A stretch of 64,000 bases of DNA. Origin: Maratus speciosus (Eukaryota > Arthropoda > Arachnida > Araneae > Salticidae). Shown piece by piece: positions 34,879 to 47,244 of the stretch (position 1 is the first letter of the stretch; each line of letters opens with the position of its first letter). A program made the position numbers and the translations under genes. The stretch lies in the NCBI GenBank assembly GCA_963932465.1, contig OZ010800.1, forward strand, positions 91,218,307 to 91,282,306. Reading direction: 5' to 3'. The notes under the pieces are model-generated. The model worked only from the letters and a program-made list of their open reading frames with translations, made no database searches and had not been told where the DNA came from.

Positions 34879-36189
34879 CTAGGGGGCTCTGTCCCCTACG
34901 AGCTACATTCGCGAACACCCGTTCCGTCTCCCCAGATTCTAATAGTAGGATAATTTCATCGGCTTTAAAACGATTTCATTATAACTTTAAAAAACAGTGG
35001 CTATCTCCCTGTAAACGGGTTTTTATTCATATTCCTTTGATTGGAGATTTTTAAGGCGAAATCAGCGTCTGTTAAGAGATACAGTGGCTTTTTTCGTCTT
35101 TGATTAAAAAAATAGTTACAAATTTGAAAATAAGCTAATGTAAAATGAATTAAGTAAACAGAGTCTTTGTCCCTCGGTTTTTTAACAGCTCTATAAGAAA
35201 TTTCTTTAAATAACACATTTGAAATCTATGGTTTTATATCTGATGTAATTTTTACCAAAGATTTCTTTCTCTTTTTAACATAAATATGAAAAAACTTTTG
35301 TTGTTAGAAATGAAATATCATTTGTACTGTCTTAGAATTCACGATAATAGTTGAAATAATTATCTCAAAATATGAAATAAATGTCTCGCGCAAATATATT
35401 TTTTAATTTAAACTGTTTTGCCAACTGTCAGTTATTTGACTTTTTTTAATATGACGTAAATTTCCTAAGTTTGCGACTTTTAACGCATAATAATGAATTT
35501 ATTATTTAAAAATTTTCTTTCTCTTTTAAAATTCATGTGTAACTATAGTTTTTAGGACGTATATAATATTTTGACGTATTCAAAATTTTCCTGATTTTTA
35601 ACGCACAATAACTTAATTCTTATTTGAAAGTTTTTTCTGATTGTAATAGCCACGTGTAAATAAATTTTAATTTGAAGGAAATATTATTCTTTCCGTTTTT
35701 TTTAAAAATTGGCAACAGTTTAAAATAATACCCTTTTCTAAAATATATAAAAAATATCGCTCGAAATGTTGCAAATTTGAATTTAAAATGGAGATAAATC
35801 TTCAAAAAATGGGTCAAATTAGAAAGACAAATGCCGTCTGCACACCGGGAACTAAAGTTTTAAATGTTGTACAAATGTTTACATTCCTACGTATAGTTTT
35901 TGTTCAAATAAATTTTTTTATTGAAACGATTTTTACCAAATTTAACATTAAATATCTCTTAAAATAATTATTCAATTTAAAAACTGTCTGTATCAGCGTA
36001 TTTCTCAAACATTTTTCTATAATAGCTCCAAATTTTACATTTTTGTGTGAAACAGTTTTCTTAATATTAACGAAGAAAGACCCCCGGTCACAAAAAATAT
36101 GGATGCCGATCTAGGAGTGTACTGGGAAGATCTACGCAGATTTTTATTGGTCCATTTCCAAATCATTACTTTTTTTATATATAGAAGGA
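34879..36189 (-). mobile_element. Non-autonomous Helitron-like element, copy 1
   Basis: On the minus strand it starts TCCTTCTATATATAAAAAAA and ends with a hairpin, AGGGGACAGAGCCCCCT, directly at a terminal CTAG. The host bases are A before TC and T after CTAG, the A^T insertion expected of Helitrons, without target duplication. It is collinear with copy 2 along its length. No Rep/helicase frame is present, so it depends on another element for movement. Confidence 0.65.
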
Positions 36190-37584
36190 TATGAGTTCGA
36201 TAGAGATGTGACTTTTGTTAGGTTCGTCAAATTCATAAATGTATTGCATGCATAAGGAAATGCATGTGTGTTTCCACGAGACTTTAGCTTCATCTGCCAC
36301 GACTCCTTCTCCTGCATACGCTTCTACATTGTTAATCTGAGATTCTTCTGTGTTCAACGCATTTTGTATAATCTGTCCGATGCACGTTAGGATGACATAG
36401 TTGTCAAGGCGAAGATACGCTAGAATGCACGAGAAAAAATACGAATTCGAGCAACTTGATCGGTGTAGGTTTATAGAATGAGCCGAAAAGTATCATGCCG
36501 GTTTGTAGAACATCTAACGGTTTTTTTTTTTTTTTTTTTTTTTTTTTTGAGCTAACATTAATTTGATTTTATACAATTTTTGACAAATATATTTAGAGTT
36601 AACACAAAAAAATTACGAAACTGGTGTCAAATTTAACATCACATTCCTATAACAGATCACATTGGCATAGCAGTAAGCAAACCTCTGAGCAATACATGCG
36701 TCAATCTCATCAAGCAGTCGAACAGCTGCGAAGTGAAAAGTGTTTCTCTAGCACAAATAACGTTGATTAGCACAGGAGATCATCCAAACCACCCTCATAC
36801 TACCACACTACCACCATCATCAACATCAACTATTGAACCTCAGAATCACAAATGTACACAACATCCAGAGCGACAAAAACCTGCTCTTTAGGAAAAACTA
36901 ACTAATACTGGTCAAACAAATAGCAAAAGGCTGCAAGAAAATACCTGACAATGACCTCGAACGCCTCAATGCCAGACAAAATATAATGTGTCCACAGTTT
37001 GTGGATATAATTACTCCGTAAAATATTCCACCAGGAAGCAACATGGTAAGGGACACGACTTCAAAAAGTGAAGGAGCTCGCGACTGAATTCGCATACTAC
37101 ACCAGATCTAACAAAGCGGTTAATTGTGGAAGGTGACCTAATCCTAGGGCAGAAACTCTTCCGAATTAGATCGTAGAGGCAGCGTTTCTCCTACTGTTAT
37201 TGTTGGGCTGAAGATTTAAAAGCCACTAGGGCCAGGATATTTTTTACTTTGGTGCTTTATAAAAGATAGACTGTACGTTTCGCCGTTACTTAATGATTTC
37301 CAAGAGATAAGACACAGAACTGAAGAATCTTTTGCTTCCATTAATCCGGAATTGTTAAACGAAGTGTGGGAGGAATTGGATTTTATATTGATATGTGCCG
37401 TATAACAAAATGTGCATATGTTGAACATTTGTATTAAAAACTAGGTCAGTTTACGTTCAATTTTATGTATGATTTGTTGTAAATAGTCTAAATTAAACTG
37501 TTATAATAGAACATTGAAACTGGGACATTCTTTATGGACACCCTGTTTTTTGTAAAATTACATTATTTTTCTCTTTGTTTTTAA
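36190..37584. other. Spacer with T run; unrecognised relic
   Basis: A 28-bp T run lies at 36521-36548. Bases 36600-37200 are less AT-rich and contain repeated ACCACC/ATCATC words. Broken plus-strand frames there have no domain I can name. Minus-strand frames of 60-70 codons look incidental. Confidence 0.4.
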
Positions 37585-37607
37585 TTTTTTTTTTTTTTTT
37601 TTTTTTT
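37585..37607. repeat. T run
   Basis: Homopolymer T of about 23 bases at the left edge of the next repeat copy. Confidence 0.9.
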
Positions 37608-38560
37608 GACTTTCTTCTGTATTTACAAGAAGAAAGTATTGGATTCGCGAAAATGTTCCATTTCCGGTTTTCGATGGATTTATACGTTTCAGAAAGTTCT
37701 GAGCACGATTTGATGATATTTAGAAAATGTCCGTCTATGAGTCTGTCTGTCACTCTGTGAGTCTGTATGTGACAAAAATTTTGTGGGCACTCTATCTCCA
37801 GAACTAATGCACGGAATTTCACAAAACTTTAGGCTAAGTCAGACCTTGATATAAATTGGTTCTGATTACTTTTTGATGTATTTTGTCCAACAAGTGGCGC
37901 TACTGTGCAGCATTTTTTTGCAATTTCCGCAAATAGCTATATCTCAAGAACTAATGCACGGAATTTCATAAAACTTCAGATTCGATTATTCCTTGATAAA
38001 ATCTAGTTTTGATTACTTTTTGGTGAAAATCGCACAGCAGGTCGTGCTGCTTTACTGCTTTATTCATGATTATCTCAATAGCTCTATCTCAAGAATTAAT
38101 GCACGCATTTTCATCAAATTTAAGATTTAGTTAATCGCTGATATAAGTTAGTGCTGTTTAGTTTTTGGTGTAAATCTCTCAACCTGCTTTGCTGCATTTT
38201 TTGCTATTTCCGCAATATCTGTATCTCAAAAACTAATGAATGAATTTTCAACAAGCTTCAATTTCAGTTAGTCCCTACTATAAATTGGTTCGAATTACTT
38301 TTTTGGTGTAAATCGCTCAACAAGTGGCACTGCTATGTGGACTTTTTCACGATTTCCGCGATACTCTATCTCAAAAACTAATGCACGGATTTTCATGAAA
38401 CTTCAAATTTACTTAGAAATTATCATAAGTTGCTGATGATTAGATTTTGGTGTAAACTAACCGGTGGCTTTGATATGCTGCATTTTGCATGATTTACACG
38501 GTTTTAGCGATAGCCTTACCTTAAGAACTAGTACACGGAATTTCATGTGTTTATAATCCT
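37608..38560. repeat. Second copy of the ~147-bp tandem repeat family
   Basis: The head segment (AAGAAAGTATTGGATTCGCG, then GTCTGTCTGTCA and GTCTGTATGTGAC) and several units with CTAATGCACGGAATTTCA and GGTGTAAATCGC match the array at 15850-17860 in the same orientation. Units here are more degraded, about five in number. Confidence 0.7.
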
Positions 38561-38614
38561 CATGATGTGTATAGATAGCCATTTATTCTCGGCACAGTAC
38601 TAGAGAATTTTGAA

Positions 38615-39562
38615 GTATATTAACATGTATGAGATATAATAAAGTTTTGGGATTGGCTTATCCGAGTAGTTTCTTTTTGGCTTTCGTGTAATCAAAATAT
38701 TTTCTTTTTGTTTCTTGGAAGTTATAGATCTAGAGAATTTTTTGGTTTATGATTCTTCATAATATCTGTATCTTCAGATACCTTTACTTCCAGGTGCGTT
38801 TTGAGAGTTATTTCGAATTTTTGCTGAATTTTGTTAAATAACGTGATTTTCGTATATTAACATGTATGAGATAGAATAAAGTTTTGGGATTGGCTTATCC
38901 GAGTAGTTTCTTTTTGGCTTTCGTGTAATCACAATATTTCCTTTTTGTTTCTTGGAAGTTATAGATCTAGAGAATTTTTTGGTTTATGTTTCTTCATAAT
39001 ATCTGTATCTTCAGATACCTTTACTTCCAGGTGCGTTTTGAGAGTTATTTCGAATTTTTGCTGAATTTTGTTAAATAACGTGATTTTCGTATATTATATG
39101 TATGATATAGAATAAAGTTTTGGGATTGGCTTATCCGAGTAGTTTCTTTTTGGCTTTCGTGTAATCACAATATTTCCTTTTTGTTTCTTGGAAGTTATAG
39201 ATCTAGAGAATTTTTTGGTTTATGTTTCTTCATAATATCTGTATCTTCAGATACCTTTACTTCCAGGTGCGTTTTGAGAGTTATTATGAATTTTTGCTGA
39301 AATTTGTTAAATAACGTGGTTTTCGTATATTAACATGTATGAGATAAAATAAAGTTTTGGGATTTTCTTATCCGAGTAGTTTCTTTTTGGCTTTCGTGTA
39401 ATCACAATATTTCCTTTTTGTTTCTTGGAAGTTATGGATCTAGAGAATTCTTTGATTTATGTGTCTTCATAATATCTGTATCTCCAGGTACCTTTACTTC
39501 CAGGTGCGTTTTGAGAGTTATTTCGAATTTTTGCTGAATTTTGTTAAATAACGTGATTTTCG
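38615..39562. repeat. Four-unit 236-bp tandem satellite
   Basis: Unit starts (GTATATTA...) are at 38615, 38852, 39089 and 39325, giving periods of 237, 237 and 236 bp. Units 1-3 are almost identical over their whole length, sharing GGGATTGGCTTATCCGAGTA, TTCTTGGAAGTTATAGATCT and CTTTACTTCCAGGTGCG. Unit 4 has more changes. Non-coding. The homogeneity indicates recent amplification. Confidence 0.85.
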
Positions 39563-40444
39563 TTTTTAAAGCATTAATCGTACTTTCTATTTTGATTTGT
39601 TCGTGAAACTGTTTTTAACAAATATCTATAAAAAACATGGCATGAATTAGCGTCGGTAATAGTTATTTGTGAGCGTGATTCTCTATTCTCACCAGACTGT
39701 TCTTTAATAGAATACGACATATTTAGTTTAGTTTTTTTTTTAAATTCACAATCCTTGTTTCAAAATGTAAAAATTCACATCACTTATATTCCTATCCAAT
39801 GTTAAATTTGCCTTGACCAACGCATTACACATTATTGGAGAAGTTGTACTGCTACCTTCAAGGTACTTATTATGAAAACATTTGCTGGTGGAACAGTCAG
39901 CATTACATGTTAAATCCTCTTAGCCCATCGTTATTAAATCACAGTGAACTTCAAAATCAAAATAAATATAGTACTTCTTAGCAGGAAGATCAAAATTAAC
40001 CTTTTGGATACAGGGTATTTTCGGGAGTATTTTTATATTCTATCATACCCAATTTACAATGCAATTTCTTTGTGGTGAATATTTCTTTAAATTGTTTTGA
40101 TGTAGTTATATGGTAGATATTATTTTTCAAAAAGAGATAAACACTAGTCTTGACCGAAGACAAAGTGTTAATAGTGAATTCATTAACATAAAAACATAAA
40201 CCTTTTCGATAATTTATTGGTAGGAAACATCCCTAAGATTAAATCATCGCTATCAGCTAAACTCCTATCAGATACGTCATTGTTGGGCATGTCTCGTCTA
40301 GAAGCACTTAATCCATTTAATTTATTTTTCTGGATTTGTATTTTTTACAGCGCTGAAGGGCATTTGAGTCGAAAAATGATTCGGGACCAGCACACTAATT
40401 GATAAAGAAATTTACAGATCTGTTAAATGTTTAAATTTAAATGA
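39563..40444. other. Spacer, nothing recognised
   Basis: AT-rich, no gene-like frame beyond a 61-codon stretch without any domain. Confidence 0.5.
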
Positions 40445-41798
40445 CTAGGGAGCTCTGCCCCTATGAGCTACGCTCGCCAACCCCCGTTCAGACACCCCAG
40501 ACTCTAAAAGCACTCTAATTTCATTGGCTTTAAAAAGATTGAATTATAATTTCAAAAAACAGTGGCGATCTCCCTGTAAACAGGTTTTCATTCATTTTCC
40601 TTTGATTGTAGATTTTTAAGGCGAAATCAGCCGCTGTTAAGTAATACAATTGTGTTTTCGTCTTTGATTAAAAAGAAAATAGTTAAAAATTTGAAAATAA
40701 GCTAATGTAAAATGAATTAAGTAGGTATTCTATGTCTTTAACCCTTAAAAAATACCGAGAGACAAAGACTTACGGCTGTTATTAACGTTCTTATAGCGTT
40801 AACGCTATAAGAAAGTGCTTTTAAATAATACACTTGAAATGAATCGTTTTAAATCTATTGTAATTTTCACCAAAGTTTTCTTTCTCTTTTTAATATTCAC
40901 ATTAAAATACTGTTGTTGTTAGAAAGGAAATATTATTTGTGCTCTATTAGAATTCACGATAATAGTTTAAAAGATTATATCAAAATATGAAATAAATGTC
41001 TCGCGCAAATATATTTTTTAATTTAATTATTTTGCCAATTGTGAATTATTTGGCCTTTTTAAATATCACGTAATTTCCTCTATTTACGACTTTTATCACA
41101 TAATAATGAATTTATTATTTAAAAATTTTCTTTCTCTTTTAAAATTCACGTGTAACTATAGTGCTTACGACGTAATTTGCAATATTTTCCTGCTTTTTAA
41201 GACGTAATCACTTAATTGTAATTTTAAAGTTTTTTCCTGTTTATAATAGCTATGTGTGAGTAAATTTTTAATTTGAAGGAAATATTATTTTTTGCGTTGT
41301 TTTTAAAATTGGCAACAGTTTAAAATAATACCCTTCTCTAAAATATGTAAAAAAAAATATGTCTTTAAAAGCCGAAAATTTTAATTTAAAATAGAAATAA
41401 ATCCTCAAAAAATGAGTCAAATAAAAAAAAATAAATGCTGTCTGCATAACGGGAACTTTTAATGTGTAAAATGATCTAAAAATGTTTAAATTCCTATGTA
41501 TAGATTTTGCGCCGATAATTATTTTTATCGGAACGATTTTGACGAAATTTAACATTAAATATCTCTTAAAATAATTATTTGATTTAAAAACTGTCTCCAT
41601 CAGCGTGTTTATGAAACATTTCTCTATAATACTACTGATTTTTATATTTTTGTATGAAGCAGTTTTCTTAAAATTAACGAAGAAAGACCCCCCGGTCTCA
41701 AAAAATATGGATCCCCATCTACCGGAAGTACCCGGAAGATCTACACAGATTTTCATTGGTCCATTTCCAAATCATTACTTTTTTTATATATAGAAGGA
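40445..41798 (-). mobile_element. Non-autonomous Helitron-like element, copy 2
   Basis: Minus strand starts TCCTTCTATATATAAAAAAA and ends AGGGGCAGAGCTCCCTAG, with the same A^T host bases as copy 1. It is collinear with copy 1 (for example TTTGCCAACTGT against TTTGCCAATTGT, and ATGTCTCGCGCAAATATATT in both). The 162-codon minus-strand frame at 41268-41756 is AT-driven and not conserved as a frame in copy 1. Confidence 0.65.
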
Positions 41799-43066
41799 TG
41801 TTTAAAAAAATTTTTTACGACAGTTTGAAAATTTTTACGCATTCAGCCAATGCAAAACACTAGTGCATGACCATCTGGAATTTCCTAATCTATTAATCCT
41901 ACAAAGCCTAATTAAACAATTTCTGTTTCAAACATAATTTTATTACAGTTCATGAAAATAACACTAGTAATCTGCTAAATCCATCTCAGCATTTGTCGCA
42001 TCAAAGAGTCACTAATAGATGTCTGAAAATAAGTTAGTCTCCAAAAACCCACAGAATATTTATAACGACTGTAATTTGAAGACGTGTCGAGTTTTGGTGT
42101 TTTTACTTCAGGTAGATGATACAGATATTCGATGCCTTAGAGTCTATAGGTTTATTTGATCTTCAACGGTAAAAACACAAAAACCCTGATCCTTGTTACG
42201 AGTTTATTTATCGCATATGGAGTTATGTAGTTATGTAGTTTGTATTTATGTAGTTATGGAGACCCTTTGTTAGGGAACGGTGAAGGAAAATACTTTTAAA
42301 TAACAAGTTTAAATGTAGTGAAATATTTCGCCTTTTGTTACTAAATTTTGGATTGCTCATAAAGCAGATTTTCAAACGATTTTTGCATTAAACTTTTAGG
42401 TACAACGGCATCACATCTAAATTCATTGTACCCATTGTACATTTAGACACAGTTATGTTACATAAATTTTAGTAATAAATTCTCACACCTTTGTCGTATT
42501 CCTTTATTAATCGCTGGATGATTTGGTGTAATACATCCACAGTTACAAATTTAAACTATTTTTTGTCACGTCTATTTCTGATACTGATCTTTACATTATT
42601 TATTTCCAGAAATCTGCGATTCAATATCCCAAAGATTATTATTCGTAAGTAGTTATGACAAATTGAATTTGGCAGCTATGGATACAACTTATAATACATG
42701 GTTTTGAATTATAAATATTAATTTCAGTTAATCTAATTCGAACCTAATTCTTCTTTGTAAAATATTTGCAAATGCAAGGAAGTTTACCGTTCTTCGAGAA
42801 AAATTTTGAAATAGAATTACTTATTAAAATATATTTGTTAAATTATAGGGAAAGTTAAAAGTGTATGAAGATTTTATCAAACTTTGATTTTGTTCCAAAG
42901 TCGGGAACGATTATAGTTTATAAGTAAATTAATTTTGCAGTTTCATAATACGTAGCTAAATTGTATTAATAAATCTCGCACTATTTTCTATAAATTACAA
43001 AACCTTCTTCTTACGTATAAAGCGTTAAATAATTTCTGAAATCCGATACGTTCAACTTCTTATTAG
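41799..43066. other. Spacer, nothing recognised
   Basis: AT-rich. A small ATGTAGTTATGTAGTT duplication at 42220-42265 is the only structure seen. Confidence 0.5.
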
Positions 43067-43398
43067 ATGTAAATTTCCAACTGGGCGAAAAATGTCTGGA
43101 CCAGGATTCGAACCCGGGACCTCCCCTAGCTGAAGCCGCCAGTGCTCTGCCATCTGAGTTATCCCGGACGATTCTGGTCAAACTTTTTCATCCAGCTAAC
43201 CTTGATGATTACAGCATCTGGTCTGAAACCTGGTTCAGCTCAACAGAATAAATCTCAGGTAATGGAACTCCAGAAATCGCTGGATACGAAATTACACTAT
43301 ATTAAAGAAATTACACTGGCGGCTTCAGCCAGGGGAGATCCCGGGTTGGAATCCTGGCCCGGACATTTTTCGCCCAGTTGGAAATTTACAGCTAATAT
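43067..43398. mobile_element. Inverted pair of tRNA-like/SINE-type sequences
   Basis: Arms at 43067-43144 and 43314-43398 are inverted copies sharing CCCAGTTGGAAATTTACA, GACATTTTTCGCCCAGTTGG and CACTGGCGGCTTCAGC. The left arm belongs to a full tRNA-like sequence; the right arm holds only the 3' half of one. The 170 bp between contains the tRNA-like 5' half plus unrelated sequence. This may be a tRNA-derived SINE in head-to-head arrangement, or a foldback element. Confidence 0.6.
43094..43169 (-). repeat. tRNA-like sequence (76 nt), probably SINE head
   Basis: Reads leftward from 43169. A box TAACTCAGATGG and perfect B box GGGTTCGAATCC. A near-complete cloverleaf can be drawn: 7-bp acceptor stem (GTCCGGG with TCCAGAC, one mismatch), D arm ACTC/GAGC, anticodon stem CTGGC/GCTAG with loop GGCTTCA, and T arm CCGGG/CCTGG. 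The anticodon loop lacks T at position 33, and the sequence is partly repeated in inverted form nearby, so I regard it as tRNA-derived rather than a functional tRNA gene. Confidence 0.55.
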
Positions 43399-43404
43399 GA
43401 TTTG

Positions 43405-45664
43405 TTAACCCGAGAGTAGTCGCGACATTTTTTAGAACGTTAGTAGTCGCGCTCGGTCCATTTGCCGCCGTTACCAGCAGGCCGAAAACGAAGGGGAAAC
43501 TTGCCGGTGTTATCACATGATCGAAAACGGATTATGTAGGGTGAAAATATTGACTTAACTTTAAAAGATTACAGCAATTATTCATTTTACAACCTTTTAC
43601 AGCAAATTATTTATTTCGCTTAAGTATATATTCAGTTTTCATCTAGATAAATGTTTTTAATAACTCTTTCTTTGTTTTGCATAAATACTTAAAAGTAAAT
43701 AGTAAATGATTTGATTGAATTTCTGATGTTACTATGAATCAATAATTAGTAGGAAAACATTTACGAATATGAATCTAAATTCGTGATAGGGGTATTTTTA
43801 TCTTTTTTGGAAGGACAGAATCAGAGTCACGTAGATTTTTATGATACTCCGGCACTCTATATCCATTTAATAAAATAAAATTAGTAAATTTAGCATCAAT
43901 ATATTACACTGACATTAAATTGAACAATTAAACTGAAAATAAAAATGGAACCTATGACATGCAACAGCAAATCAAATACAATACCACTAATTTACCAGCA
44001 TATTATATATATATATATATATATATAAAGGTAAAAAATACTTAATTTCGAAATTATAAATGTAAATGTTGTAACTACGTTTTATTTATTTATTTTTTGG
44101 GGTGTGTATGAGGGGGCAGAGGAGGGGGGGGGGGCTCTCGGGATTTTATGATTAAATGATTAAATCCATTTTTGAAATGAAAATGCACGATTCGTAGTTT
44201 TTCTACTTATTTCAGGGTGGGAGCAGCGCCCCTGAATAAAAACTCTGGATACGAACTTCGCTTATATAAAGTAAATAATAAGTTATTGAAATCATATATT
44301 TAATTTAAATACATTTGCAATTGTAGATTTAAATCCTAAGATGGATAAATTATTTTAATTAATAGAATCACTGAAAGGTTCATCTTAATAGGGATGTATT
44401 TTACAGCAACTATTTAATTAAAATAAATATTCAATTGTACATTTCATAATAAGGTATTATTGTTATAATTTATTGTTTTATAATAACATTCATTAAAATA
44501 ATAAAAACAATAAGAAATTTTTCTCCGAAATTATAAATATGCAGCAATAATTTTATTTAAAGGAATTTTCTCTCGTATTCTGAAAAACATTATTCTGAAA
44601 AATAGTTTGAACAATTGATGAAGGACAACAAATTTAAATTTGTTAGATACCGTCCCCAAGCCCCTATTGGATTTCAATAATAATAAAAAAAACATTTTCT
44701 GCGGCATTGTTAAAAGAAAAATGTGATTTTACTTACAGTATGAAAATTTAAAAATAGATAAATTTTAGAAAAATACTTAAAATATTTTTTTAAATCATAA
44801 TATAAATATTCACTGAATTATCCAAAAGAGATTTTTATTTGCATAATTTCTAACCTACATTATAAAATTCTCATTATTGTGCAAATACATTATATGTATG
44901 TTCTTCGCAGATATACATACTACATTTCTGAGAAAACTGTTTTATCTTTCGAGTTTGTTTTATTGTACAAAAATGATACTTTTCAGATTTTGGAGATACG
45001 GCAATTTTTTTACTGATTCCCATAAATTTCTCTTCTCTCTTTTTTAATGATTTGGCTGTGTTATTGACTGTTTTTTTTTTCATTTATATGTTCCGGTAAT
45101 AAATAGAAAGCAACTTCTTTCAAATGATGATGATTAATTTCCCTTTTTTTCCATAGATTAACAATTTGAGAATTTATTCCCGCAATGTTTGACAATGAAA
45201 AAAAAAATGTATGTGACAATCAATCAGTTTTTTGTGCGAACTGACTTCACAACTAATATAATAAAACAATTTTAAGTAACATTCTAAAAGTAAAAAAAGT
45301 ACTCTATGAACGGGTAAAATGGCAGAAAGAAGAAAGAAGAAATAACAACAGACAGAGAGTCCGTACTTCGAAGAAACTTTCCCCCCGCAGATTTCGCGGA
45401 AATGGGAAAGGATGAACACGAGAGGAAAAAATTCAACTAACACAAGTGGTCGCAACGCGGTCATTTAGACCGATTGAAACTTAAGAATGCGATAAAATGC
45501 TAAGAAATAGCAGGAATGACTTGCAATTTTATTACACAAGAGTGTGAACACTCAAGGTCAGCTACACGGAATTTGGCTATCGTAACTTTAACAGGAAATG
45601 AGTTACAAGAAGATAACGAATTTCGGGCGGGGAAAAGACCAACGCGCGACTACTAACGGGTTAA
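43405..45664 (-). mobile_element. Decayed piggyBac element, 2.26 kb with TTAA
   Basis: TTAA at 43405-43408 and 45661-45664 flanks inverted ends CCCGAGAGTAGTCGCG and, reversed, CCCGTTAGTAGTCGCG (14 of 16). A further internal copy CGTTAGTAGTCGCGC lies at 43438-43452 as a subterminal repeat. Remnants of a piggyBac-type transposase C terminus occur on the minus strand inside. A (TA)n tract at 44004-44027 and a G-rich block near 44100-44140 are later changes. Confidence 0.7.
44874..45205 (-). pseudogene. piggyBac transposase, C-terminal remnant
   Basis: Reading leftward, LSNIAGINSQIVNLWKK followed by a HHHLKEVAFYLLPE stretch (about 45205-45090) resembles the conserved aliphatic-N-S region near the end of the piggyBac core. 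After a one-base frame change, a 69-codon stretch (45083-44874) ends with a cysteine-rich segment. In it, FC is followed by CSMYIC and EEHTYN, resembling the C-terminal CX2C-type zinc finger of piggyBac transposases with one Cys of the first pair lost. The TTAA-flanked context supports the call. The catalytic DDD core was not recognised and is probably deleted. Confidence 0.5.
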
Positions 45665-46286
45665 CGAATTAGAATAATTGTGTTAATTTTAATCTAGTGA
45701 CGTTCAACTTCATTTTCAAATGAATTTCGAATTCCCGAATTGTTAATTTGTTTTTTTAATGCCCTCATAAATTAAAAACTAATATTTTCTTTCTTTTTTA
45801 AACCAAAGTTGTCTTTAAAATTTTAAATAAAAGTAAATTTTATTCGTTTAGAATCTGTTATATATAGAGTAACGTATGTCCCCGAGTCTCGTCCGAGTAT
45901 GAATAATTAAAGTTTACCACATGCCTGCTCTAATCAAGACTATATTGTAGATTGTAGTTTCTACTTCTGGTAATACAGCCAAATGTTCTGTCTTTTCTAA
46001 ACCCAGAATCTTATATTTTCATACTTTTTTGTCAGATATGAGTATCCTTGAAGTAATTTTGAATTTAAAAATTACTGTTAATGAACTTTGTTTAATGCTT
46101 ATCGTGTATACAGCAATACATAAGTTTTTAATACATTTCCTGATTATTTCATTGGCTTCCCTTTAAGGTAGAATTCATAAGAAATACTACCTATTACAAT
46201 CGTTACCGTGGTGCGACTTTAAAAAAATAACTACATAACTTTTCATTATATGACCACAGGAACCCCAAACCTCACCCCCCATGAAA

Positions 46287-46336
<50 letters not shown>

Positions 46337-46492
46337 TGTTGATTTGATATTTTATATGTAATTGGTGACTTTCATTAATATTATATTTAGCTTAATTAAA
46401 GTTTTATCTTATTTACAAACATTTGTTATTAAATTTTAATTTACTAAGGACAATATCATATTAATTACTAACAGTATGCCATTTTTATAGTG
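45665..46492. other. Spacer with (TA)n
   Basis: AT-rich. A 44-bp (TA)n tract lies at 46291-46334. Nothing else recognised. Confidence 0.5.
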
Positions 46493-47244
46493 ATTAATAT
46501 CAGTGTTGCGCCTGCTCACAAAAAAAAAAACGAACTAATTCAAACTCAAATTCAATTTCTCAAAAATGAGTCAAGTTCACGCTCAGATTCAATTTTTTTC
46601 AAATGAACTCGCTCAACTCAAACTCATCTATAAAAGTGAACGAAGTTCATTAAAAACTCTCTTTTTTTTATATATATATACTTTATCATCCAAATTTACG
46701 AAGTTTTATGAACTAATCTTTTGGTTATTCAATCTAAGGATCTTCATGCCCCGGACCAATTTTTCTTCCCTACACTTTGTCCGAGCTTAGATTGGGGATT
46801 AATTTTTTCAAGACATTCGGACAGAGATGGGCCTGTACTGGATTTATTTTCCGGCCCAAGTCGGGGCCGGACTGTATTCTTCTTGAGATCTGAACAAGCA
46901 GAAATTCTCAGCTTCGGTCCCAACCTAGCTCATATGAAAATCATTGGACGGGCGCAGCTCTGGTTTGTCCAGTAAAAATATCAACAAAATTTGGCCCGGC
47001 CCAAACTTTTTTTAATGCACGTACGTATTTTTAAATTGCTATTAATACAGAATTAAAATTAATCTATTACTTTTTCTTTTTTTTTTTTTTAAAGTGGGTA
47101 GATGCATTTCTAGGCGATAAAATTAAAGTACGGTAAAATCTGAGAAAAAGAACCTGCCTATGACGGAATCCCGTGTTTAACAATAACAAAAAAATCTTTA
47201 TCTATGTAAAATGAGGATAACAGTACTTGTGAAAATATATTATA

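Noticed and set aside
37532..37822. 96-codon minus-strand frame with a poly-Lys tract
   Set aside because: It is the translation of a T homopolymer and a repeat head segment.
41268..41756. 162-codon minus-strand frame
   Set aside because: It lies in a non-autonomous Helitron, is rich in Phe/Ile/Lys from AT bias, and is not preserved as a frame in the sister copy.
43094..43169. A functional tRNA gene
   Set aside because: A cloverleaf can be drawn, but T33 is missing, an acceptor pair is mismatched and an inverted half copy lies nearby. A SINE-type origin is more likely.
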